Shown: one piece after another, positions 8,017-16,826 of the stretch
Layout: each line of letters starts with the position of its first letter
Numbering within the stretch: the stretch's first letter is position 1
Assembly (NCBI RefSeq): GCF_004341945.1
Contig: NZ_SMBP01000010.1
Coordinates: 1-64,000 of the forward strand
Source of the DNA: Longicatena caecimuris
GTDB lineage: Bacteria; Bacillota_I; Bacilli_A; Erysipelotrichales; Erysipelotrichaceae
Direction of reading: 5' to 3'
Length of the DNA stretch: 64,000 bases
The notes under the pieces: generated by a model
Database searches by the model: none
What the model was told of the DNA's origin: nothing
The model's input: the letters and a program-made list of their open reading frames with translations, nothing else
Position numbers and translations under genes: made by a program

Positions 8017-9855
8017 TTACACATAATATTTAGCTTGTGCCTTCCACATTTTCGCATACACTTGTTTTGTATCCTTCATCAATTCCTCATGCGTCCCGCG
8101 CTGCAACAATTGTCCATGATCAAATACTAGAATATCATCACAGAAACGACAGCTGCTCATACGATGAGATATATAAATACTTGTCTTATTTTTAACCATG
8201 TCGTGGAAATGCGTATAAATTTCATATTCACTAATCGGATCTAAGGCACTGGTAGGTTCATCAAGAATCACAAAAGGTGCATCTTTATACAATGCTCTGG
8301 CAATCGCTATTTTTTGTGCTTCCCCACCAGATACATCTTCGCCATCCTTTTCTCGATAAAACATAGGCGTTGCTAAACCATCCTTCATGCGTTCTACACG
8401 CTTTCTTACTCCCGCCTGTTGTAGCACTTGCCAAACTCTTGTTTCATCATACTGCTGTTCACATGCGACATTTTCTCCTACTGGAAACTCGAAAAGAGTA
8501 AAGTCTTGAAAAACAGCCGCAAACAGATTCAGATATTCTTGATAATCATATTTACGAATATCAATCCCATTCAAAGTGATAGAACCCTCACTCACGTCAT
8601 ATAAACGGCATAATAGCTTAATAAAAGTTGACTTTCCGGCACCATTTGGTCCAACCAGTGCAATCTTTTGTTTCAAATTCAATGTTAAGGATACGTTTTT
8701 TAATACGTAAGTATTCGTATTCGGATAAGCAAAACTAACATTATGAAAGGCTATTTCAAATTCATTATCTAATCGTTTTTCAACAGGCAGTGTACCGGTA
8801 TCCAACTTATTCTCTTTTTTCATATATTCACTATAATAGCTTAAATACCCTATCATCGTACGTAACTGCCCATTATTTTCTACCAAAGATCGCAAAGCTT
8901 CATTTAACTTGGCTATCGCACTAGAATATTTCGTGAATTCCCCAATCGAAATAGCGTGTGAGAAGAACTTTAACGTGGCAAATATATAGGACAATAACAT
9001 AACGATATGATTGATAAAAACATAAAACAAGGTGGACCTGCGTGTATATTGCCACTCTTTCCTAAGCGATTGATTCAATCGTTCACATAATGCATTCCAT
9101 GCCTGTAATAACATTGGCTGCATACGATAGATACGTACATCCTTTCCCTTATCTGCATGGAACGCATAACTATCGAAATATTGCATTTCTTGATGTACTG
9201 ACATATCATGCTCAAATATCTGCAAATTGTTTTTATTGACATACTCTGCGGATTTCCCATATAACAGCAGTAAGCTGATAAATAAGACACATAGTGTGCA
9301 AAGCGAGCCAACAGGTGTCAGAAAAAAGCCAAGTACCCCCGGCATCCTCTGCCCATATTTTTGACACAGTTCCAAGAGCAATACGATAGCAATGCTCACC
9401 GATAACAGATGTTGTACCATTTCGGTATAAATTTCAAGCAGCAGACCAAATCCTCCATGAATCGCCATTGCCGCATCCGCTTGTGAAAAAGCTTCTAAGC
9501 CTTCTTTATCCGCAAATGTCGCATAGTCTAGATCAATCGTCTTTAAACAAATCATCGCATTGAACTGACGATGAACAGACATGGAACGAACCTGACTTTT
9601 GCTTTTTACATAATCCAATAAAAGCCCAAACAGTAAATTAACGATTAACATGATGAGAATGGTATAACCGGCTTTTTCCCAATGCCGTTGTAATAAAGCA
9701 TCAATAATGATGGCACTAAACAAGATCTGAAGATAAGGGGATACAGCTTCCATGGTATGGCGTAATAAGAAAATTGGTAAAGCAGAATGATCAAGACGAT
9801 AGATAAAACGTAAAAGCTGAAAGCCTTGTTTATGCATTTGGTATAATTTCTTCAT
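8017..9855 (-). CDS. ABC exporter half-transporter, second subunit of a heterodimer
   Basis: 612 residues from the chosen ATG: a six-helix exporter membrane domain (residues ~25-330) fused to an ATPase domain. The ATPase shows Walker A GPNGAGKSTF, Q-loop AAVFQDFTLF, signature VSGGEAQKIAIARAL, Walker B FVILDEPTSALD and the switch His in YISHRMS, so it looks catalytically competent. AAGGAGG precedes the ATG and the gene starts 26 bases inside the end of the preceding ABC gene, so the two half-transporters are translationally coupled and should form a heterodimer. An upstream in-frame start at 9966 would bury it far deeper in the neighbour and has no ribosome site. The adjacent LytTR/GHKL system suggests export of a peptide or drug as part of a signalling or resistance unit; substrate unknown. 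Confidence 0.88.
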   Translation of the reverse strand: MKKLYQMHKQGFQLLRFIYRLDHSALPIFLLRHTMEAVSPYLQILFSAIIIDALLQRHWEKAGYTILIMLIVNLLFGLLLDYVKSKSQVRSMSVHRQFNAMICLKTIDLDYATFADKEGLEAFSQADAAMAIHGGFGLLLEIYTEMVQHLLSVSIAIVLLLELCQKYGQRMPGVLGFFLTPVGSLCTLCVLFISLLLLYGKSAEYVNKNNLQIFEHDMSVHQEMQYFDSYAFHADKGKDVRIYRMQPMLLQAWNALCERLNQSLRKEWQYTRRSTLFYVFINHIVMLLSYIFATLKFFSHAISIGEFTKYSSAIAKLNEALRSLVENNGQLRTMIGYLSYYSEYMKKENKLDTGTLPVEKRLDNEFEIAFHNVSFAYPNTNTYVLKNVSLTLNLKQKIALVGPNGAGKSTFIKLLCRLYDVSEGSITLNGIDIRKYDYQEYLNLFAAVFQDFTLFEFPVGENVACEQQYDETRVWQVLQQAGVRKRVERMKDGLATPMFYREKDGEDVSGGEAQKIAIARALYKDAPFVILDEPTSALDPISEYEIYTHFHDMVKNKTSIYISHRMSSCRFCDDILVFDHGQLLQRGTHEELMKDTKQVYAKMWKAQAKYYV

Positions 9856-11920
9856 TCCTTCCAGCCTCCTTTTGATAATAATGTGCCTGCATCTGAAACA
9901 TCTTCGCATAAGCTCCCTGTTTCTTAAGCAATTCCTCATGACTGCCTTCTTCGATGATCTTACCATGCTCTAAAAATAAAATACGATCAGCGAAGCGGGT
10001 ACTGCTTAGACGATGTGAGATAAATAACGAAATCTTCCCCTCACTTAACTGGGCATATTTCTGATAAAGCTCACTTTCCGCAATTGGATCTAAAGCACTG
10101 GTAGGCTCATCTAGTATGAGAATAGGTGCTTTTTTATATAAGGCTCTCGCTAACATCAGTTTTTGTATTTCACCGCCACTTAACAAAATACCATCCTTTT
10201 GCAGATACGTAGTAAGATGTGTATGAATTCCCTGTGGCAGCTGATCAATCTTATCTTGCAGACCGGCCTTTTGTAAACAGCTTAAAATACGTTCTTCATC
10301 ATAGATGGCATAGGTATCGCCACACTGCATCTTCTTTAATAATCGATTCATAGCAGCATCTTTGCTCTTGAGCGTTTGTTTGTCCTGGCTAGTCGTACAG
10401 GCAACATTACTGGCAATGTCAAAGGCAAAAATCTGTGAGTCTTGGAAAACGATGGATAACATCGAAACATATAATTCATGAGGAATTTGTGCAATATCCA
10501 TATCATTTACATAAATATGTCCGGATGTTAAAGGATACAAACCACATAACAGTTTTACCAGTGTCGTTTTGCCGGCTCCATTCATACCAACCAAAGCAAT
10601 TTTTTCATTGGCATGCAAGGTGATATTAAAATGTTCAAAGATGGGTGGCTGCCCCGGATAAGCAAAGCTTACATCCTCAAAACGTATTTCATGACATTCT
10701 TTTAGCCTGTTATCTTCAAGCGCATTCGTTGCTTCAAGACGCGTTTTTGCGTTTTCTCGTGGTTGAGATGTAGTAGATATTTCTGGAACTTCCTTACTTT
10801 CCATAGCCACCGTTTCTTGTCTGCCTTCCTTTTGATCTTTATCTTCCTGTGCCAGATATGCCTGTAGAAACGATACACTCAAAGACTCCTGATTCAAGAT
10901 GGTCAACGTTTCAACAATTGTTTGCATCCATGCTGTAAAGCCACTGATAACACCTAGGTAAAGCAAGAACTGTGCAACATCCAAATCTCCATTGATCATG
11001 AGATAAAGCAAATATCCATAAGCTGCCCCATCCCGCAGAAAGGTCGCCATTCTAGCGGTAGCATCTGCTAAAAAGCGTTTCTGCATGACATCTTGATAAA
11101 TATTCACTGCTTCTTTACGCAAGCGTTCAAAATTATCCGCAAACCATGGAGCTAAATGATACATGCGAATATCTTTGGCTTTTTCCAAATTGATGCTGTC
11201 ATTCTTCATGCCCCAAAACTTACCATTGTTCTCCCAGAAGCGTCCCATCTTTTGGTATTCATAAATATTAGCTCGTCGTTTTGCAAACGCGGCTGCACCA
11301 CCGGCAATCATAATCAAAAACAGTAGGAATGGTTGCAATTGTCCAATGCAAATGGCATATAGCAACAAACCTAATACACTGCTGGCAAGTGATATGCTGC
11401 TTTCTAACAAAGCTCCAACACCATGACTGCTTCCCTGTAACAACGCCTGGCGAATTTCCATTTCCATCTCGGTATTCTCACCATTCTCTAAGCTCAAAAG
11501 ATCCATATGCACGCGCCGTTTATAAAAACGATGCATGTACAATGCCATTCGCAACATCTCAAAGATGCGCATGTTTTGCGCATGAAACCATGTATCAGCC
11601 AGATAAATACCTAGAATTCCTACGATCCATATACTCAGTTTCTCACAGATCGTAACAAGATCTATCTGATGTTCCAGCAAGCCAACTAAATAAACAGGAA
11701 GCAACATCAGAAGAATAGGCGCAATAGTTTTTAAAATAATTTCCAACACCATATACACATAATATTGTCTTCCACAACTTCTGATATCTTTTAATAACAT
11801 CCGCATATTATCTTTATAGCGATAGTTCTTTCGTATTTCTTCTCTAGTCATAACATCAACCTTTCTCATACCAACAGTCAATACATGAAACCATAATTTC
11901 ATAACGATTCCTAACCGCAA
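9830..11920 (-). CDS. ABC exporter half-transporter, first subunit of a heterodimer
   Basis: About 696 residues: N-terminal exporter membrane domain (~45-350), a charged linker of about 55 residues (AQEDKDQKEGRQ region) not usual in the family, then an ATPase domain with Walker A GMNGAGKTTL, Q-loop SIVFQDSQIF, signature LSGGEIQKLMLARAL, Walker B ILILDEPTSALD and switch His in FISHRLS. A second insertion (TSQDKQTLKSKDAAMNRLL) sits between the Q-loop and signature. Start choice is uncertain: TTG at 11920 follows a perfect AGGAGG by six bases, whereas ATG at 11851 (MTREEIRK) follows AAAGG by a longer gap and gives a more conventional N-terminus. It heads a two-gene operon with its own extended -10 promoter. 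Confidence 0.85.
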   Translation of the reverse strand: MRLGIVMKLWFHVLTVGMRKVDVMTREEIRKNYRYKDNMRMLLKDIRSCGRQYYVYMVLEIILKTIAPILLMLLPVYLVGLLEHQIDLVTICEKLSIWIVGILGIYLADTWFHAQNMRIFEMLRMALYMHRFYKRRVHMDLLSLENGENTEMEMEIRQALLQGSSHGVGALLESSISLASSVLGLLLYAICIGQLQPFLLFLIMIAGGAAAFAKRRANIYEYQKMGRFWENNGKFWGMKNDSINLEKAKDIRMYHLAPWFADNFERLRKEAVNIYQDVMQKRFLADATARMATFLRDGAAYGYLLYLMINGDLDVAQFLLYLGVISGFTAWMQTIVETLTILNQESLSVSFLQAYLAQEDKDQKEGRQETVAMESKEVPEISTTSQPRENAKTRLEATNALEDNRLKECHEIRFEDVSFAYPGQPPIFEHFNITLHANEKIALVGMNGAGKTTLVKLLCGLYPLTSGHIYVNDMDIAQIPHELYVSMLSIVFQDSQIFAFDIASNVACTTSQDKQTLKSKDAAMNRLLKKMQCGDTYAIYDEERILSCLQKAGLQDKIDQLPQGIHTHLTTYLQKDGILLSGGEIQKLMLARALYKKAPILILDEPTSALDPIAESELYQKYAQLSEGKISLFISHRLSSTRFADRILFLEHGKIIEEGSHEELLKKQGAYAKMFQMQAHYYQKEAGRNEEIIPNA

Positions 11921-11994
11921 AACAATCCTCCTATTTCCCCATTGTTTGACAGTTCTTAAGCTATCGTATGACTTCTAAAATGTTTCTATGGAAA

Positions 11995-12003
11995 AGTATA
12001 ACA
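11995..12003 (-). promoter_or_regulatory. Extended -10 promoter of the ABC exporter operon
   Basis: On the minus strand TGTTATACT (TGn plus TATACT) lies about 75 bases before the first exporter gene, between the terminator of the sensor operon and the AGGAGG ribosome site. No good -35 is seen, as expected for extended -10 promoters. Confidence 0.55.
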
Positions 12004-12013
12004 AAACAATAGT

Positions 12014-12047
12014 AAAAAAGACATTTCATTCACGAAATCCCTTTTTT
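12014..12047 (-). terminator. Terminator of the LytTR/GHKL two-component operon
   Basis: AAAAAAG...ATTTC-loop-GAAAT...CTTTTTT inverted repeat, usable in both directions, about 95 bases beyond the kinase stop codon and before the exporter promoter. Confidence 0.6.
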
Positions 12048-12142
12048 CGTTCATAAAACGTCGTTTTCTATATGCCTTTCTATTAGAATATTATCCCTTT
12101 CTATCAGAACATTACAAAAGGTGCGCAGCGTGAAGCTATGCT

Positions 12143-13327
12143 TTATGTGCAAGCTTCGATTGCTGCTTCTTCATCACAGGATACAATCGGCAACATGACT
12201 TCACTAACGAATACACCAGGTTCATTTTGCAAGTTTAAGTAACCATCATAACGTTCAACCGTTAACTTTACCCGCTTCATGCCATGCCCATGATTCCCAC
12301 GCTTTTCGCTGATATAGCTCTTTTGATTGAAGTTCAGATCTTCCATAGCTGCATTCGTAAAAGACATATACAGCTGTTGCTTCACAATTTCTAAATAAAT
12401 CCTGATAAAACGTTCCTTTTCCTCTAACATCTCACATGCTTCAATGGCATTATCTAACAAATTGCCAATGATAACACATAAATCAATATCACGTATCGCG
12501 ATATGTTTTGCGACATGTGCTTTACACTGCACATCTATCTGCTTCTGTTTTGCGATGGTCAACTTGGAATTGAGAATCGCATCAACCATCAAATTCCCAC
12601 TTTTTACCAAGGCATCAACATTATCGAGATCTTTTTCCAGCTCAAACAAATAGGCATCTGCCTCTTTATACTGTCCTAACTGCAAATACGCTTTTAAAGA
12701 TTGCAAATGATTATGATAATCATGCCGCCAGCCACGCATATTCATATAAACACTTTTTACTTCCGCATAATGATGCGCCATTACATCTTCTTGAAATGCT
12801 CTGGTATTTTTCTCAAAGTTCGCTGCATATTGCCCATGCAAATACTGCACCATTCCTATCCATAGCAACAAGAAAATGCCTGCACTTGGCTGTTGCATCG
12901 CCAGATAACAAACCAGCACGCTGACTCCACTATGTAATAACAGCATAAACCAGGTGACATGTAACTGTAAATACAATAAGATCCCATACTGTAGCGCAAC
13001 CATTGATAAAGCAATGATCCAAACAGGCGCTGCCAACAGCCATACCATGACAAGATAATCGATGAAAAACGCAAGTATGCTAAATAGACCATACCGCAGT
13101 TTATCATACAAGGTGGCATCACAATAAAAGAAAAGAAAACAATACAGTAGAAAGAACCCACTTAACCAAATAACAAATTGAACATGGAGCATATACCCTA
13201 TCCCAAAACTACATAAAATCAACAGCCACAATACCATATGTTTAGTTTTTCCAGAATCAAAATGGAAAAGCTGTAACTGTAACAGATAAATGCTGCATAA
13301 GGCAAATGCTATAGCCAAGAGTTCCAT
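12143..13327 (-). CDS. GHKL-type sensor histidine kinase (AgrC/quorum-sensing type)
   Basis: 394 residues. The first ~170 residues form about six hydrophobic membrane segments, as in AgrC-like peptide sensors. The kinase part has the family-specific H-box GWRHDYHNHLQSL (phospho-acceptor H202), the N-box GNLLDNAIEACE and the G-box GHGMKRVK; no separate PAS or HAMP is visible. AgrC-type kinases detect peptides and phosphorylate LytTR regulators. The ATG directly abuts the TAA of the regulator gene upstream, with AAGGAGG inside that gene's end, so the pair is co-translated. No precursor-peptide or AgrB-like gene is visible, so the signal may come from elsewhere or be an antimicrobial. Confidence 0.88.
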   Translation of the reverse strand: MELLAIAFALCSIYLLQLQLFHFDSGKTKHMVLWLLILCSFGIGYMLHVQFVIWLSGFFLLYCFLFFYCDATLYDKLRYGLFSILAFFIDYLVMVWLLAAPVWIIALSMVALQYGILLYLQLHVTWFMLLLHSGVSVLVCYLAMQQPSAGIFLLLWIGMVQYLHGQYAANFEKNTRAFQEDVMAHHYAEVKSVYMNMRGWRHDYHNHLQSLKAYLQLGQYKEADAYLFELEKDLDNVDALVKSGNLMVDAILNSKLTIAKQKQIDVQCKAHVAKHIAIRDIDLCVIIGNLLDNAIEACEMLEEKERFIRIYLEIVKQQLYMSFTNAAMEDLNFNQKSYISEKRGNHGHGMKRVKLTVERYDGYLNLQNEPGVFVSEVMLPIVSCDEEAAIEACT

Positions 13328-14041
13328 TTACTTAGCCTCCTTAAAATGATGGGCAATAAAGGCCTTGCTCAGCAGACGGTATTTCCCTTTGGGAATCGGT
13401 ATGCATTGTCCATTGCTCATCCATAGCGTTTGTGTATTGATTTTTTCTATGGCCTCAAGTTGAATCAGATAACTGCGTGATAAATGAAAAAACAGGGATG
13501 TTGGTAACTCTTCCTCCATTTCCTTCATCGTTTTTTTCACATGATAACATTGTTTTTTCATATGAACATCCAAATAATGACCATCACTTTCTACATACAG
13601 GATATCTTTTACAGGAAAGCGCAGCCACTGTTTATCACAACAAAGAGCGATGGTTGGCTGCTGTGTGTTTAGTTTCTCTATTGCCTTATCTAAACAAGCG
13701 AACAGCTGTTCTTTTTTTATAGGCTTCATCAGATAATTTAAAGCCTGTACATTAAATCCATCATAAACATAATCACTGACACCGGTAATAAAAATAATGA
13801 TCGTATCCTTGGAATACTTTCTGACAAGTTTTGCCAGCTCCATGCCATTTAATCCTTTCATTTGAATATCTAATAATAGAATAGGGATGGCATAGTCTTC
13901 CTGATAAGCAAACAAAAGGGCATCCGCATTGGAATAGCATTCTATTGTCAAAGGTTGATGATAAATGTTTTGATATTCTTCCACATAGCTTGCGATAAGT
14001 TGCAGCTGCACAGCCTCATCATCACATATTGCGATACGCAT
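13328..14041 (-). CDS. LytTR-family response regulator (AgrA/LytR type)
   Basis: 237 residues: receiver domain (1-120) with the acidic pair in ICDDE, phospho-acceptor D58 in ILLLDIQMKG, and conserved Lys in LMKPIKKEQL, followed by a LytTR DNA-binding domain (~135-235; DILYVESDGHYLDV, FFHLSRSYLI, IPIPKGKY). It should activate target promoters carrying paired LytTR boxes, most plausibly the ABC exporter next door. The start used is the ATG six bases after GGAGGGG. A longer reading frame begins 24 bases upstream, but that ATG lies inside the -10 box of the promoter and cannot be on the mRNA. Confidence 0.9.
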   Translation of the reverse strand: MRIAICDDEAVQLQLIASYVEEYQNIYHQPLTIECYSNADALLFAYQEDYAIPILLLDIQMKGLNGMELAKLVRKYSKDTIIIFITGVSDYVYDGFNVQALNYLMKPIKKEQLFACLDKAIEKLNTQQPTIALCCDKQWLRFPVKDILYVESDGHYLDVHMKKQCYHVKKTMKEMEEELPTSLFFHLSRSYLIQLEAIEKINTQTLWMSNGQCIPIPKGKYRLLSKAFIAHHFKEAK

Positions 14042-14063
14042 CAAACCCCTCCATTCTGTTTCC

Positions 14064-14092
14064 ATTATACGCGTTGTTGCTTTATCTTACAA
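14064..14092 (-). promoter_or_regulatory. SigA-type promoter of the LytTR/GHKL operon
   Basis: TTGTAA, 17-bp spacer, TATAAT on the minus strand. Transcription would start about 7 bases below the -10, giving a leader of only ~16 bases with the GGAGGGG site, and excluding the upstream in-frame ATG. Confidence 0.75.
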
Positions 14093-14098
14093 GCATAG

Positions 14099-14145
14099 GA
14101 AAAAAGAGCCTTTCCTTGCCTAAGTTTGGTTTATGCAGGTGGCTC
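14099..14145 (-). terminator. Rho-independent terminator of the nuclease gene
   Basis: GAGCC/GGCTC stem with inner CTGC/GCAAGG-type pairing, followed on the minus strand by six T residues, about 20 bases after the nuclease stop. Confidence 0.65.
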
Positions 14146-14163
14146 TTGCTTATAGAAGAAGCA

Positions 14164-14775
14164 TTATTTCTTCTTTAATTGTTTCATGCCCTGACGAATC
14201 AGTTTTTGTTTCTGACGTTTCCCCTTCGTAAAGAAAACACCAATAAAGATTAATAAGATACCGCCAACAGCTGTTAAATAGTATGGTAATTCTGTCTTTT
14301 CTTCTTCATATGTGCCATCACTCCACATGTTCAGCTTTTGTTTTTTGGCTGCTTTTTCTAAACTCTTTAATTCATCGGTATAAGCATAATCCCCATAGAT
14401 GTATTTGACTTCGGCTAAGCCTTGCTTCACCAATTCTCTTTGTAAAAGCTTCCCATCCGCATACACCCAGGCTAAGGTTCTGCCATATTTATCTGTTTCA
14501 TCACTGCCATCATCATACTCTAATTCTATTGTTTTGGCATTGGTTAAGGCATCACACACATAGGCACTTGCTTCTTTTCCATATGGTTCTTTTTCCTTTG
14601 TATATTCCGGTGCATTTATAGCCAGAAAACGTATCGTTGTATCTTTCCCTTTGACTATGAAATGTGCTGTATCGCCATCTGTACATTTACTGAGTGTAAC
14701 CTTTTGCTTTGTATTTGCCTGGACTGGCAATAGACATATCAAGCATACCAAACATAAACAAATGAATTTCTTCAT
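14164..14775 (-). CDS. Secreted/membrane-anchored thermonuclease-family (SNase-like) nuclease
   Basis: 203 residues. N-terminal signal peptide (MKKFICLCLVCLICLLPVQA), then a staphylococcal-nuclease fold at ~25-145 with CTDGDTAHF (Ca-binding Asp), IRFLAINAPE (catalytic Arg and Glu) and DKYGRTLAWVY (second catalytic Arg), then a hydrophobic helix (YLTAVGGILLIFIGVFF, ~168-185) with a strongly basic tail (KGKRQKQKLIRQ). The C-terminal helix and basic cytoplasmic tail imply an enzyme facing outward but held in the membrane, suited to scavenging extracellular nucleic acid. AAAGGAGG precedes the ATG. It is flanked by a terminator and a repeat-filled spacer, so probably monocistronic. Confidence 0.88.
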   Translation of the reverse strand: MKKFICLCLVCLICLLPVQANTKQKVTLSKCTDGDTAHFIVKGKDTTIRFLAINAPEYTKEKEPYGKEASAYVCDALTNAKTIELEYDDGSDETDKYGRTLAWVYADGKLLQRELVKQGLAEVKYIYGDYAYTDELKSLEKAAKKQKLNMWSDGTYEEEKTELPYYLTAVGGILLIFIGVFFTKGKRQKQKLIRQGMKQLKKK

Positions 14776-14858
14776 CCTATTCCTCCTTTATAAGACTTTT
14801 ATTATACTAGATACCACCTACATTGAGCAAGTCGCTTTTAAAGATGCAGGTATCCTTT

Positions 14859-15000
14859 GTGTAGATATGCAAGTAACCCTTCGTGTAGGTAGAAACTAGC
14901 CCTTTGTGTAGATATGCAGGTAACCCTTCGTGTAGATATGAAACTAGCCCTTTGTGTAGATATGCAGGTATCCTTCGTGTAGGTATGAAGCTTGCCCTTT
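14859..15000. repeat. Six-copy 23-24 bp tandem repeat with 48-bp higher-order period
   Basis: Two alternating unit types, GTGTAGATATGCAGGTAAC-CCTTC and GTGTAG-GTATGAAACTAG-CCCTTT, give three 47-48 bp super-units. A partial unit precedes at about 14841. It fills most of the 294-bp spacer between the nuclease gene and the suf pair; no gene or RNA signal is seen there. Confidence 0.9.
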
Positions 15001-15069
15001 GTTAATACTGATGCTTCTTAGGTAAAAATACATGTGCCACCGAAATCATCAATGAAAAAAAGATGAATC

Positions 15070-15990
15070 CTATTTCAAGAATCCATCTACGATAACTTTT
15101 TCTGCTTCTTCTACACTTAAGCCAAATGTCTGCAATTTCACCAATTGATCGGAATTGATCTTTCCGATAGCTGCCTCATGCACAATTTCCGCATCCACAT
15201 GATTCGCTGCGATTTCCGGAATTGAGCTGATCTTTGCATGATCCATAATGATGGAATCACATTGAATGTGCGCACGGGATTTATTGTTTCCAATGGCAAT
15301 AGGGTGGAATACCTGAATCGAGTCATCCTTCCCCACCGAACGGGATACGATTTGCACAACGCTGTCTTCCCCATTCAAATTCACGGTTACATCACTATGC
15401 GCAGTCTGCTTGCCATGTGTCATTAGTTTTTCATTGATGACCAACTTGGCATGCGGACCTAAGTTCGCTTCGGTTTTACGCATCGTAGAATCTACACCTT
15501 TGATCTGGCTCATATCCATCTGCGCATAAGCACCATCTTCCATGTGAATGATCGTTACCGGATTTAAGATACGACCACCACTGCCATTACCTTCTCCATA
15601 ATGCTTTTCAACATAGCGCACCTTTGCGTTTTTTGCGATATGAAAGGTATGAATGCCATCATGCTGAGATGTATCACAGCCATCGTTATGAATACCACAG
15701 CCGGCAATAATCTCCACATCTGCATTTTCACCTATGTAAAAATCATTGTATACAACATCCTTAATACCGCTATCGGTTAAGATAACCGGAATATGCAGAC
15801 TTTCTCCTACCGTGTTGGCATCGACAATGATATCAATGCCTGGTTTATCCAATTTGGCATTGATTCTGACATGCTCAGTAGAATGGCGTTCAATGCCTTC
15901 ACCATTCTTTCGCAGACTAAATGCACTTCCCGGCATAAAGCCACGTATATCGGCAATTGTCTGTAACAAGTCTTTTTCCATGTTTTCCAT
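15070..15990 (-). CDS. sufB: SufB/SufD-family Fe-S cluster scaffold (short SMS-type)
   Basis: 306 residues from the ATG three bases after AGGTGAG. The parallel beta-helix of the SufBD family covers most of the length (GCGIHNDGCDTSQHDGIHTFHI, QIKGVDSTMRKTEANLGPHAKL, IGNNKSRAHIQCDSIIMDHAKISSIPEI) and the C-terminal HEAAIGKINSDQLVKLQTFGLSVEEAE is the family's conserved end, with the E-A-x-I-G motif. It is much shorter than canonical SufB (~465 residues) or SufD (~420). The shape matches the minimal SufB-like subunit that pairs with SufC alone. Eight bases separate it from the upstream sufC stop. Expected role: Fe-S cluster assembly on a SufBC complex in the cytosol. Confidence 0.85.
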   Translation of the reverse strand: MENMEKDLLQTIADIRGFMPGSAFSLRKNGEGIERHSTEHVRINAKLDKPGIDIIVDANTVGESLHIPVILTDSGIKDVVYNDFYIGENADVEIIAGCGIHNDGCDTSQHDGIHTFHIAKNAKVRYVEKHYGEGNGSGGRILNPVTIIHMEDGAYAQMDMSQIKGVDSTMRKTEANLGPHAKLVINEKLMTHGKQTAHSDVTVNLNGEDSVVQIVSRSVGKDDSIQVFHPIAIGNNKSRAHIQCDSIIMDHAKISSIPEIAANHVDAEIVHEAAIGKINSDQLVKLQTFGLSVEEAEKVIVDGFLK

Positions 15991-15998
15991 ATGCTCAC

Positions 15999-16703
15999 CT
16001 ACTTTTTCAATCCGCAAGGCTCAAATTCATTCATCAAAGATGGCAAAATAGCCTCGCGTGTTCCTCTTGTTTTCATGCGACCATTCTCAATGATAATGAT
16101 TTCATCCGCCAGCTGCATGATTCTTTCCTGATGCGAAATCAGGATGATAGACTGTTTGGATTGTGCCTGTAAATGCTGGAAAGTTTCCACCAGCTTCGCA
16201 AAACTCCATAAGTCAATGCCTGCCTCCGGCTCATCAAAGATGGACAGCTTTAAATCTCTGGCTAAGATTGTCGCAATTTCAATACGCTTCACTTCTCCTC
16301 CGGATAAGGAAGCATCCACATCACGATCTAAATAATCCTTCGAACACAAGCCGACATCACTTAAATAGCTGCAGCAGACATCTTCATCCAGATCCTTGCC
16401 ATGAGCAAGTGATAACAAATGCCGCACACTCATGCCTTTAAAACGTGGGGGCTGTTGAAAAGCATAACCGATTTTACGTTTTGCTCGCTCATCAACACTA
16501 AGCTCGGTGATATCTTCGCCATCAAATAAGATCTGTCCACTTGTTGGCTTCTCGATTCCCATGATGATCTTGGCAAGGGTAGACTTCCCTCCGCCATTTG
16601 GTCCGGTGATGACTGTAAATTGATTATCCGCAATTGTCATCGTAATATCATTTAGTATATGTTTTCCTTCTACTTCAAAGGATACATGCTTTAATTCCAA
16701 CAT
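15999..16703 (-). CDS. sufC: SufC-type Fe-S assembly ATPase
   Basis: About 234 residues of a soluble ABC ATPase: Walker A GPNGGGKSTLAKIIMG, Q-loop YAFQQPPRFKG, signature SLSGGEVKRIEIATIL, Walker B LSIFDEPEAGIDLWS and switch His in LISHQ. The FDEPEAGID motif and Q-QPPR are typical of SufC and its relatives rather than of transporter ATPases. It supplies ATP-driven conformational change to the SufB-type scaffold encoded immediately downstream. Two ATGs compete; the second (16703) has AGGAG at eight bases whereas the first (16709) is only two bases away, so the second is used. No sufS or sufU is adjacent. Confidence 0.88.
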   Translation of the reverse strand: MLELKHVSFEVEGKHILNDITMTIADNQFTVITGPNGGGKSTLAKIIMGIEKPTSGQILFDGEDITELSVDERAKRKIGYAFQQPPRFKGMSVRHLLSLAHGKDLDEDVCCSYLSDVGLCSKDYLDRDVDASLSGGEVKRIEIATILARDLKLSIFDEPEAGIDLWSFAKLVETFQHLQAQSKQSIILISHQERIMQLADEIIIIENGRMKTRGTREAILPSLMNEFEPCGLKK

Positions 16704-16794
16704 CTTCATCGCTCCTTTATATCGCGCTTTTTTATTTTATCACAAAATTTGGAAAATATAGCATGATTTGATTGGAAAGCATGTAAAAATAGTA

Positions 16795-16826
16795 AAAAAA
16801 GAAGAACAGGTCTACTCATCCTGTTC
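16795..16826 (-). terminator. Terminator of the coiled-coil gene
   Basis: GAACAGG/CCTGTTC hairpin followed by TTCTTTTTTT on the minus strand. The left arm overlaps the last codons of the gene that ends at 16812. Confidence 0.75.

Noticed and set aside
14041-14065. Upstream ATG for the LytTR regulator (METEWRG...)
   Set aside because: It lies within the -10 box of the promoter, so it cannot be on the transcript.
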